A DNA stretch of 12,305 nucleotides, from positions 1 to 12,305 of the forward strand of contig DASPKO010000002.1 in the NCBI GenBank assembly GCA_035628055.1, given 5' to 3'. The DNA comes from DASPKO01 sp035628055 (GTDB lineage Bacteria > Planctomycetota > Phycisphaerae > Phycisphaerales > UBA1924). Shown piece after piece: positions 1 to 6,529 of the stretch (its first letter is position 1; each line of letters opens with the position of its first letter). The notes beneath the pieces were generated by a model. The model was given only the letters and a program-made list of their open reading frames with translations, had not been told where the DNA came from and ran no database searches. A program made the position numbers and the translations under genes.

Positions 1-1
1 C

Positions 2-952
2 GTCGGCGCCGCGATCACCACGGCCCTGGGCACGCTCGGGGCGGGCGACATCATCCTGATCGAGCAGCAGGCCTTCGGGCCGGGCGGGAACTACGTCCCG
101 TGCGAGTGGGTGGTGAGCATCTACAACGCCATCGTGGTCGCGGTGGGCAACGGCGTGATCGTCGTGGAGGCCGCCGCCAACGGGAGCCAGAACCTCGACG
201 CCCCGGTCTTCGCGACCGGCAACGGCGGGCACTGGCCCTTCCTCCCGCAGAACGATTCCGGGGCCATCATGGTCGGCGCGGGCGCGGCCCCGGCGGCCAA
301 CCTCGGGTCGACCACGGACCGGTCCCGGCTCTGGTTCAGTTGCTACGGCTCGACCGTCGACCTGCAGGGGTGGGGCGAGCGGGTCTATACCACGGGGTAC
401 GGTGGCCTATATGCGCTGGAGGGCGCCAACCTGCTCTACGAGAGTGACTTCGGCGGCACCTCGAGCGCCTCGCCGATCGTGGCCTCCGCCTGCGCCGTGC
501 TCCAGAGCACGTACCGCCAGGCGACAGGCACGACCCTGACGCCCGCCCAGATCCGGCAGTTCCTCCGGGAGACCGGGTCGCCCCAGCAGAGCGGGCAATA
601 CCCCGCGACGCAGAACATCGGGCCCCGGCCAGACGTGCTCGCCGCGGTCGCCCTAGCCCTCGGGTCGCCCGACTGCGACTCGGACGGCGTCGGCGACGTG
701 GCCGAGATCGCCGCGGGCTCGATGCCCGACGGCGATGGCAACCTGGTTCCCGACGGGTGCGATTGCCTGCCGGACTACAACCACGACGGGGCGATCAACA
801 CCACCGACATCACGCTCTACCTCTCCGACTGGTTCACCAACGTGGGCGGCTCGGGCCTCAGTGCCGACGCGAACCACGACGGAGTGGTGAACACCGCGGA
901 CCTGAGCACGTTCCTCGCCGCGTGGTTCGCGGGCGTGCAGTCCGGCTGCTAA
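2..952 (+). CDS. Subtilisin-like (S8) serine peptidase with C-terminal dockerin, 5'-partial
   Basis: The reading frame is open from the window edge, giving 316 residues; the true start lies upstream. The fragment holds the C-terminal half of a subtilase fold. The oxyanion-hole Asn is probably N60 (AAANGSQNLD), and the catalytic Ser is S154 in GGTSSASPIV. The Asp and His of the triad must lie upstream, so activity cannot be judged. After the catalytic domain comes a D-rich, cysteine-bracketed stretch (about 222-255, DCDSDGVGD...DGDGN) like a thrombospondin type-3 Ca-binding linker. A two-repeat dockerin follows, with Ca loops at D258 (DYNHDGAINTTD) and D289 (DANHDGVVNTAD), each followed by a L..WF segment. 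The protein ends in Ser-Gly-Cys, the 'GC' ending of this dockerin class. It is probably a secreted or cell-surface protease or protease-like protein. The substrate is unknown. No clear terminator follows the stop. Confidence 0.85.
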   Translation, partial: VGAAITTALGTLGAGDIILIEQQAFGPGGNYVPCEWVVSIYNAIVVAVGNGVIVVEAAANGSQNLDAPVFATGNGGHWPFLPQNDSGAIMVGAGAAPAANLGSTTDRSRLWFSCYGSTVDLQGWGERVYTTGYGGLYALEGANLLYESDFGGTSSASPIVASACAVLQSTYRQATGTTLTPAQIRQFLRETGSPQQSGQYPATQNIGPRPDVLAAVALALGSPDCDSDGVGDVAEIAAGSMPDGDGNLVPDGCDCLPDYNHDGAINTTDITLYLSDWFTNVGGSGLSADANHDGVVNTADLSTFLAAWFAGVQSGC

Positions 953-1188
953 GTTCAGGTGGCGCAAGGCGCTAGCTCGCCCGTCGGGGGGCTGGAAATC
1001 CCGCGCGCCGGGCCTGCCCCGGATCGCTCGGGCGCCGCGCCGCGGTGCCTAAATCCATTCTGGCGGAGGAGAGGCCATTGTGCGCGCGGTCCGCGCGCTG
1101 GTATGCTGCGGCCCTTGGCACCGCCGCGGCCGGGCGATCAGCCCCCGGGATGCGTGCCCGACCTTCTTCGAAGAGTGGGAGTACGATA
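953..1188. other. Intergenic region, 236 bases, with a probable promoter
   Basis: This gap separates two secreted-protein genes. It is GC-rich with several short inverted repeats, but no hairpin is followed by a T-run, so I do not call an intrinsic terminator for the upstream gene. It contains a plausible promoter at 1078-1107. The frame of the downstream gene is open leftwards to an ATG at 1045, but that stretch encodes no recognisable sequence and lacks a good ribosome-binding site, so I treat it as untranslated. Confidence 0.6.
1078..1107 (+). promoter_or_regulatory. Probable sigma-70-type promoter for the metalloprotease gene
   Basis: A -35-like TTGTGC (1078-1083) and a -10-like TATGCT (1102-1107) are separated by 18 bases. 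The -10 is preceded by TGG, giving the extended -10 pattern TGnTATnnT. The start codon lies about 80 bases downstream. The -10 element and its flank (GTATGCTGCG) closely resemble those of the riboswitch promoter (GTAGGCTGCG). The -35 is weak, with only TTG matching well. Confidence 0.4.
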
Positions 1189-4100
1189 ATGAGGCATGGC
1201 AGACGGAGCGGGGCCGCGCGCCTCGCGGCGGTGGTGTTGGCATGCGCAGCGGCCGGACTCGGCGCGCCCACGCCGGCCCGGGCACAGCAGGGAGGGCAGG
1301 CGGACCTCACGCCGCTGAACCTGAGCGGGGGCGTGCTGGTCCGGCTCGAGATGGACCTGTCGGCCCCGATCGTCCCGATGGTGCTGAACCTGCCCATCGG
1401 TGGCGAGTGGCGGGCGGTCGAGCTCTGGCCCCACTCCGTGCGCGCCGAGGGCTTCCAACTCTTCGAGCAGGGACCCGACGGCCGCCTGGTCGAAGTCAAG
1501 CCCGCCGCGGAGCGGACCGTGCGCGGCCGCCTGCTGGACGCGGAGGGGTCCGCGGTCGCGGGCGGGATCGAGGAGGACGGGCTGTACCTGCGGGTGATCA
1601 TGCCCGACGACCGGCAGTACTGGGTGCAGCCCAGCGGCGACCGCCTCCCCGGGATGCCGGCCGGGACCCACGTGGTCTACACCGCGGACGACCGGATCGC
1701 GGGCGACCACCGGTGCGGCACCGACGACGTGCTGCACCAGCGGCCGCAGGACGGGCACGACCACGGCGGGGACGAGGGGGAGCGCGGGGCGACGGTCTAT
1801 ACCGCGCAGCTCGCCACCGACGCGGACTTCGAGTTCTTCGCGCGCTACGGCAGCAGCGCCCGCGTGCAGAGCCGCATCGCGACCGTGGTGAACACCATGA
1901 ACCTGCAGTACGAGCGCGAGCTGGACATCACCCACGTGATCACCAGCTCCATCGTGCGCACCAGCGAGCCCGACCCGTACACCTCGAGCAACTCCAACAC
2001 GCTCCTCGACCAGTTCCGCGCCCATTGGAACGCCAATCACAACGGGATCACCCGCGACGTGGCCCAGCTCTTCACGGGCAAGGAGGTCGACGGGAGCGTC
2101 ATCGGCCTGGCCTGGGTTGGTGTGATCTGCGACTGGGACGACTTCGCCTACGGCATGGTCCAGAGTGACTTCGATGGGCTCTTCATGAGCGCCACCGATC
2201 TCTCGGCCCACGAGATCGGGCACAACTGGAACGCCGGGCACTGCACCTGCTCAAGCCCCGCGTTCACCATGAACCCCTGGATCACCGCCATCAACCGGCA
2301 CCAGTCCGGGTCGATCAGCTCCATTGTCGCCCACCGCAACAGCCGGAGCTGCCTGACCACGGGCGGCGGGGGCTCGGTGGCCCCGAACGACGCCTGCGCC
2401 AGCGCGGTGCTCATCGGGCCGGGAACCTTCGGCTTCAGCAACCTCCAGGCTTCCAACGACGGACCACTCGATTGCGCCATGGGCGACAACGTCTGGTACA
2501 CGTACACCGCCCCCTGCGACGGCACCGTGACGGTGACGACCTGCGGCTCCACCTTCGACACCGTGGTCGCGGCCTACACCGGGAGCTGCTCCAGCCTCAC
2601 GCTCGTGGAGTGCAGCGACGACCACGCCAACTGCGGCGGCTCGCCCCCGCGCCAGTCGTTCATTTCCTTCGCGGTCACGCGCAACACCACCTATCGCATC
2701 GGCGTGGGCGGGTTCGCCGGCATTAACGGGAGCGGTCTGCTGAACCTGACCCAGAGCGCCTGCCCGACCCCGGCCAACGACAACTGCGGCAACGCCATCA
2801 CCATCGAGCAGGGCCAGACCTACAACTTCAGCAACATCGGGGCCACCCTCGACGGCCCGATCGAGAACCTCGACTGCAACTTCTTCTCCGACGCGCAGAT
2901 CTCCTCCGACATCTGGTACCGCTACATCGCCCCGTGCGCGGGCACGGTGCGCGTGAGCACCTGCGGCAGCGGCTTCGATACCGAGCTGGCGATCTACAAC
3001 TCCTGCCCCAGCACCGCCAACTCTTCGGTCGCCTGCAACGACGACAACGGCCCGGCGTGCGCCGGGACGCGCTCGAGCGTCGACTTCACCGCCGCCTCCG
3101 GGGCCGACTACTACATCCGCGTCGGCGGGTACGGCGGAGCCCAGGGGAGCGGCGTGCTCGCCGTCCAGTCGCTGGCCTGCCCGCCCCCCGCCAACAACCT
3201 CTGCCAGAACGCCCTGCCCGTCGGCAACGGGACCACCGCCTTCTCCACCCTCTACGCCACCACCGACGGGCCCGCCGAGACGCTCTGCAACTTCTTCGGC
3301 GACACCCAGGTGCAGCGCGACATCTGGTACGTCTACACCGCCACGTGCTCCGGCGACGCCACCGTCGACATGTGCCCCTCGGCCTATGACACCAAGGTCG
3401 CCATCTACCAGGGCGCCTCCTGCCCCACCGCGGACAACGGCGCCCTGGCCTGCAACGACGACGCCTGCGGCACCAACGGGTGGCGCTCCCGCGTCACCTT
3501 CCCGGTCCTCAACGGCGGGCAGTACCTGGTCCGCATCGGTGGCTACGGCGGCGGCACGGGCAACGGCTCCATGACCATCACCTGCACGCCCGCGCCCCCG
3601 GCCAACAACGCCTGCGCCTCGGCGATCAACGTCTCCGGCGGCGGCACCTTCACGGGCACGCTCGTCGCCGCCACCAACGACGGCGCCAACGGGTGCGGCT
3701 CCTCCGCGACGAACCCCGACGTCTGGTATGTCTACACCGCCCCCTGCGACGGCACGCTCCGCGTGACCTCCTGCGGCACCCACGACCTCAACGCGCAGGA
3801 CACGGGGATGGACTCGGTCATCTCCCTCCACTCCGCTTGCCCCGGCACGTCGGCCAACCAGCTCGCCTGCAACGATGACAACAACGGGTGCCCCGGGCAG
3901 GACGCGGGCATCATCCGCGACTCGGTCGTCACCACCCCCGTGACCGGCGGCCAGGTCGTCTACATCCGCTTCTCCAAGTTCGGTTCCCACCCGGTCATCG
4001 GGGAGTTCCGGCTCAACGTCGCCCTCCAGCAGCCCAACGACGCCTGCGCCAACGCCATCCTGGTCGGCAACGGCACGACCACGTTCTGCACCCGTGGGGC

Positions 4101-4779
4101 AACCACCGACGGGCCGCCCGACCTGCTCTGCGACTGGCTCGGCGACAGCCAGGTCCAGCGCGACATCTGGTTCCGCTACACCGCCACGTGCACCGGGCCG
4201 GTCGTCGTCGACCTGTGCGCCTCGGCACTCGACACCAAGGTGGCCGTCTACGGCGCCACCTGCCCGGCCTCGGCCGACACGGCCCTGGCCTGCAACGACG
4301 ACACGTGCGGGCTCAACGGCTGGCGCTCCCACCTGACCTTCAACGGCGTCTCCGGCGCCCAGTACCTGGTCCGCATCGGCGGGTTCTACGGCCTGACCGG
4401 CTCGGGCACGATGACCATCAGTTGCGGCGGCGCCGACTGCAACGGCAACGGCACGCCGGACTCCGGCGAGATCGCCGGCAATCCCGCTCTCGACTGCTTC
4501 AATGCCGCGGCCACCCCGATCGGCGGATTCCACCAGCGCGGCTCTCCCAACGGCGTCCTGGACGCCTGCGAGTGCCAGGCGAACTGGAACCGCGACGGGG
4601 CGGTCGGCACCTCGGACATCTCGGGCTTCCTGAGCTCGTGGTTCAACGACATCTCCACCGGCCAGGTGAAGGCCGACATCAACTGCTCCGGCAGCGTCGG
4701 GACCAACGACATCTCGGGCTTCCTGAGCATCTGGTTCGCGGCCGTCGCCGGCAACCCACCCTACAACGGCTGCCCGTAA
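1189..4779 (+). CDS. Secreted reprolysin-like zinc metalloprotease with five tandem domains and C-terminal dockerin
   Basis: The protein has 1196 residues. I chose the ATG at 1189 because GGGAG (1177-1181) sits seven bases upstream and the product then begins with a clean signal peptide: RHGRR, an Ala/Leu/Val core, cleavage near ARAQ. Residues about 30-205 look like a propeptide. The catalytic domain (about 205-385) contains the metzincin-type zinc motif HEIGHNWNAGH: H341, E342, H345 and H351, with Asn348 where most family members have Gly. It is followed by a Cys-rich turn and a possible Met-turn (FTMNPW). Five tandem ~135-residue beta-rich domains (about 397-1082) share the pattern ND.C...DG...D.WY.Y...C.G...C....D...aCNDD...YlvRiGG, resembling bacterial pre-peptidase C-terminal or jelly-roll domains. 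A Ca-binding DCNGNGTPD linker and a two-repeat dockerin (about 1132-1196) end in Gly-Cys-Pro. It is probably an exported endopeptidase whose repeats bind a surface or substrate. The exact peptidase family (M12B-like) is inferred from the motif. Confidence 0.88.
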   Translation: MRHGRRSGAARLAAVVLACAAAGLGAPTPARAQQGGQADLTPLNLSGGVLVRLEMDLSAPIVPMVLNLPIGGEWRAVELWPHSVRAEGFQLFEQGPDGRLVEVKPAAERTVRGRLLDAEGSAVAGGIEEDGLYLRVIMPDDRQYWVQPSGDRLPGMPAGTHVVYTADDRIAGDHRCGTDDVLHQRPQDGHDHGGDEGERGATVYTAQLATDADFEFFARYGSSARVQSRIATVVNTMNLQYERELDITHVITSSIVRTSEPDPYTSSNSNTLLDQFRAHWNANHNGITRDVAQLFTGKEVDGSVIGLAWVGVICDWDDFAYGMVQSDFDGLFMSATDLSAHEIGHNWNAGHCTCSSPAFTMNPWITAINRHQSGSISSIVAHRNSRSCLTTGGGGSVAPNDACASAVLIGPGTFGFSNLQASNDGPLDCAMGDNVWYTYTAPCDGTVTVTTCGSTFDTVVAAYTGSCSSLTLVECSDDHANCGGSPPRQSFISFAVTRNTTYRIGVGGFAGINGSGLLNLTQSACPTPANDNCGNAITIEQGQTYNFSNIGATLDGPIENLDCNFFSDAQISSDIWYRYIAPCAGTVRVSTCGSGFDTELAIYNSCPSTANSSVACNDDNGPACAGTRSSVDFTAASGADYYIRVGGYGGAQGSGVLAVQSLACPPPANNLCQNALPVGNGTTAFSTLYATTDGPAETLCNFFGDTQVQRDIWYVYTATCSGDATVDMCPSAYDTKVAIYQGASCPTADNGALACNDDACGTNGWRSRVTFPVLNGGQYLVRIGGYGGGTGNGSMTITCTPAPPANNACASAINVSGGGTFTGTLVAATNDGANGCGSSATNPDVWYVYTAPCDGTLRVTSCGTHDLNAQDTGMDSVISLHSACPGTSANQLACNDDNNGCPGQDAGIIRDSVVTTPVTGGQVVYIRFSKFGSHPVIGEFRLNVALQQPNDACANAILVGNGTTTFCTRGATTDGPPDLLCDWLGDSQVQRDIWFRYTATCTGPVVVDLCASALDTKVAVYGATCPASADTALACNDDTCGLNGWRSHLTFNGVSGAQYLVRIGGFYGLTGSGTMTISCGGADCNGNGTPDSGEIAGNPALDCFNAAATPIGGFHQRGSPNGVLDACECQANWNRDGAVGTSDISGFLSSWFNDISTGQVKADINCSGSVGTNDISGFLSIWFAAVAGNPPYNGCP
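2383..4434 (+). repeat. Five tandem ~400-bp repeats encoding beta-rich domains
   Basis: Five in-frame repeats start near 2383, 2773, 3190, 3601 and 4033, with spacings of 130-144 codons. Each encodes a domain opening with (P)(A)N(D/N)xC, a central DiWYxYtA-C core, an ACNDD segment in most copies, and a closing YlvRiGG..G.g..i.C strand. Repeats 3 and 5 are most alike (both contain QVQRDIW, DTKVA, ALACNDD, NGWRS and QYLVRIGG), although repeat 4 lies between them. That suggests duplication of a two-domain unit rather than simple adjacent duplication. Confidence 0.85.
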
Positions 4780-4836
4780 CCGGTTTGCCGCCGCGGGCGG
4801 CGCGCGATCGCGCCCCCGCCAATGCGTCTCGACCCA

Positions 4837-4876
4837 GCGCCCGTCCGAGCCAGCTCGGGCGGGCGCTTTTCTTTTT
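4837..4876 (+). terminator. Strong intrinsic terminator after the metalloprotease gene
   Basis: The left arm GCGCCCGTCCGAGC (4837-4850) pairs with the right arm GCTCGGGCGGGCGC (4853-4866) over 14 positions with a single G-U wobble; the apical pair probably opens to a CCAG tetraloop. A T-rich tract (TTTTCTTTTT, 4867-4876) follows at once. The element insulates the metalloprotease gene from the B12-regulated operon, whose -35 box begins five bases after the T-tract. A smaller hairpin (GCCGCC-GCG-GGCGGC, 4787-4801) lies between the stop codon and this terminator. Confidence 0.93.
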
Positions 4877-4880
4877 GCAT

Positions 4881-4908
4881 TTGACAGACCGGGCCGGGCG
4901 TGTAGGCT
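4881..4908 (+). promoter_or_regulatory. Sigma-70-type promoter of the riboswitch operon
   Basis: A perfect -35 TTGACA (4881-4886) is followed, after 16 bases, by TAGGCT (4903-4908), which fits the TAnnnT core of the -10 box. Transcription would start near 4914-4917, immediately before the first base of the riboswitch P1 stem at 4918. That exact fit supports the call. Confidence 0.8.
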
Positions 4909-4917
4909 GCGCTCTGT

Positions 4918-5143
4918 TCACGGTGCCCGCGTCGCCGGCCGCGTGCCGGTGCGCGGGTGAAAAGGGAAGGCGGTGAGAAGCCGCCGCGGACGCGCCGCCG
5001 TATGGGGCACACGTCCGCGCTCCACGCCGTGCACGGGTTCAGGCGCGGGCACACGGCCCGCGCGGCGCTCGTGCACAACAGCCACTGGCCGCATCGGCCG
5101 GGAAGGCGGAGCGCGGGGCCCCGAGCCGGAAGACCTGCCGTGA
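4918..5143 (+). promoter_or_regulatory. Cobalamin (B12) riboswitch aptamer
   Basis: This RNA element binds adenosyl- or other cobalamins and normally represses the downstream genes when B12 is plentiful. The conserved blocks appear in the right order. P1 is perfect: TCACGG (4918-4923) with CCGTGA (5138-5143). Then come GGTGCC (4922-4927), GGGTGAAAAGGGAA (4955-4968), the GGCGG...CCGCC hairpin (4969-4985), a CGCCGCCGTATG segment corresponding to the usual CGCAACTGT block, a long GC-rich variable arm (about 5005-5078), AGCCACTGG (5080-5088), CGGGAAGGC (5099-5107) and the B12 box GAGCCGGAAGACCTGCC (5123-5139), which is close to consensus. The subclass (AdoCbl versus MeCbl/HOCbl) is not decided here. 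Confidence 0.95.
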
Positions 5144-5359
5144 TCGGTGTCTGGGTTGCCCTCGCGACAGGGGCGCCGGAACTGCCGATGCGCGCTTCCC
5201 GCCTCGGCACCCCGGACGCACCGAACCCGGCGAAGGCAACGGCGCGGCGTGGGTCCCCTTTGAAGGGCGCACGCCGGCGCGATCTTGTGCGGCGCTCGCG
5301 CGCCGCCCGGCCGGAGGCCGTCCCGCGCGAAACCGGGACGCATGAGCGGGAGTTGTCCC
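5144..5359 (+). promoter_or_regulatory. Leader and probable translational expression platform of the B12 riboswitch
   Basis: These 216 bases between aptamer and start codon hold no gene I can support. Their 3' part carries three successive hairpins: GCGGCGC/GCGCCGC (5289-5306), CGGCC/GGCCG (5308-5320) and GTCCCG/CGGGAC (5320-5339). The ribosome-binding site GGGAG (5348-5352) can pair with TCCC (5356-5359), and GTCCC (5355-5359) could alternatively pair with GGGAC (5335-5339), enclosing the ribosome-binding site. These pairings exclude one another, as expected of a switch acting on translation initiation. No hairpin here has a T-run, which argues against termination control. Pairings were read by eye; no folding energy was computed. 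Confidence 0.55.
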
Positions 5360-6529
5360 ATGACCACATGGTCGAGCGGGATCGAGCGGGCCGCGCACGC
5401 GCGCACGCACCTTCCTCTGCTGGCAGCGGTAACGGCCTGGGGCCTCGGGGTGTTCGGATTGAGCGGGGCGGTCTCCGCGCAGGGCGGCGCCCTGCACACG
5501 TACGGGCAGACGTGGCGGGCGATCGCCATGCCACCCACCGGGGCCGGCTCGTCGCAGCTCGCGGGGGACGTTCTACCTGACGGCCGAATCGTCGCGGTCA
5601 CGGGCATGAGTGTCTTCGTGGAGAGCGGGGTGGGGACGGGCACGTTCGACGTGGTCGCGCTGCTGGATCCGGGCGCGATCGGCGGCAACGGCGCCGTCGA
5701 CCCCGGGTTCGTGCGCGTGAGTCCGGACGGCGCCCGGCTGGCCATCGGCGGAGGGTTCGGAAAGCCCGTGGTGGTCGCCCCGCTCGCGGCGCTGGGCACC
5801 CCGGGGGCGCCCACGCTTCTCGGGCCCGGCCAGGCGTCGTTTTACCCGGTCGCCAACTACGACGGCGCCTGGGCGGGCCCGACCCAGCTCGGGCTGACCT
5901 CGGGCGTTTTCGGTGCGCCGGCGCAGGTCACGGTCCTCGACGTGACCAGCCCGGTCCAGGCCCCCACCAACACGCCGGTGATCGTCAACATCGGCGGGGC
6001 CTCCGCGGGCATCGCCTTCGACGCCGCGGGCCGGCTCTACACCGGGAACGGGTTCGACCTGGGGCCCGGCGGCTCGGGGACGGGCACGATCCGCGCGTTC
6101 GATCCCGCCCTGTGGATGTCGGGCGCCCCCGCCGACTTCGAAGCCTCGGGCACGCTGATCGGGACGATGCTGTCGGCCAGCTCGCTGGGGTTCGACCTCG
6201 AGGGCAACCTGCTGGTCGGGGGGGCCGACTTCGCGGCGGGGGAAACGGGATACCTCGGCGTCGCGGGCGCGGCGGCGCTCGCGGCGGCGCTCGCCGGGTT
6301 GGGCCCGGTCGACATCGAGAACCCAGCCGAGTTCCTCCGGCTCACCCCGCCCGGGAGCACGCAGCTCTACTTCGGCTCGGCCTTCAACCCCGTGACCGGC
6401 GAGCTGTACCTGACCGCGACCGACTTCTTCACCGGGACCACCACGTGGTACGCGACGGTGCCCGGGCCGGGCGCCGCCGTCCTGCTCTGCCTGGCCCCGC
6501 TGGCGCGGCGGCGCGGGGTGGGGCGATGA
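5360..6529 (+). CDS. B12-riboswitch-controlled surface beta-propeller-like protein with PEP-CTERM-like sorting tail
   Basis: The protein has 389 residues. I chose the ATG at 5360 because GGGAG (5348-5352) lies seven bases upstream; ATGs at 5342 and 5285 are in frame but less well placed. A signal peptide (about 1-40, cleaved near AVSA) leads into a repetitive beta-rich body. Blade-like strands recur, each with a turn before a LYxG-type strand: RVSPDGARLAIGGG (about 119), AFDAAGRLYTG (about 218), GFDLEGNLLVGG (about 277) and FNPVTGELYLTA (about 341). This suggests a YVTN/NHL-like propeller. The C-terminus is a tripartite sorting signal: VPGPG (367-371), a short hydrophobic helix and an RRR cluster, like planctomycete PEP-CTERM variants. 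It is first in the operon after a B12 riboswitch and overlaps the next gene. By analogy with BtuG, the surface B12-binding propeller of Bacteroides, it may capture corrinoids. That role is inferred from context and fold type, not from a recognised binding site. Confidence 0.8.
   Translation: MTTWSSGIERAAHARTHLPLLAAVTAWGLGVFGLSGAVSAQGGALHTYGQTWRAIAMPPTGAGSSQLAGDVLPDGRIVAVTGMSVFVESGVGTGTFDVVALLDPGAIGGNGAVDPGFVRVSPDGARLAIGGGFGKPVVVAPLAALGTPGAPTLLGPGQASFYPVANYDGAWAGPTQLGLTSGVFGAPAQVTVLDVTSPVQAPTNTPVIVNIGGASAGIAFDAAGRLYTGNGFDLGPGGSGTGTIRAFDPALWMSGAPADFEASGTLIGTMLSASSLGFDLEGNLLVGGADFAAGETGYLGVAGAAALAAALAGLGPVDIENPAEFLRLTPPGSTQLYFGSAFNPVTGELYLTATDFFTGTTTWYATVPGPGAAVLLCLAPLARRRGVGR

Noticed and set aside
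1000..1060. GC-rich inverted repeats after the subtilase gene as a possible terminator
   Set aside because: No hairpin of convincing length is followed by a T-run, so I do not call one.
1045..1188. In-frame upstream ATG extending the metalloprotease by 48 codons
   Set aside because: The extension has no good ribosome-binding site and would put the signal peptide about 50 residues inside the protein. The ATG at 1189 has GGGAG at seven bases.
2251..4533. Long open frame of about 760 codons on the minus strand opposite the metalloprotease gene
   Set aside because: It lies antisense to clear domain repeats, and its translation is low-complexity Val/Gly/Ala/Arg. High GC content produces such long antisense frames without meaning.
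5285..5359. Upstream in-frame starts (5285 and 5342) for the propeller gene
   Set aside because: They fall inside the hairpins of the riboswitch expression platform and lack a well-spaced ribosome-binding site. The ATG at 5360 gives a normal signal peptide.
4761..5814. Overlapping open frames on both strands across the riboswitch region
   Set aside because: They overlap the terminator, promoter and conserved RNA blocks, and their translations show no recognisable protein features.
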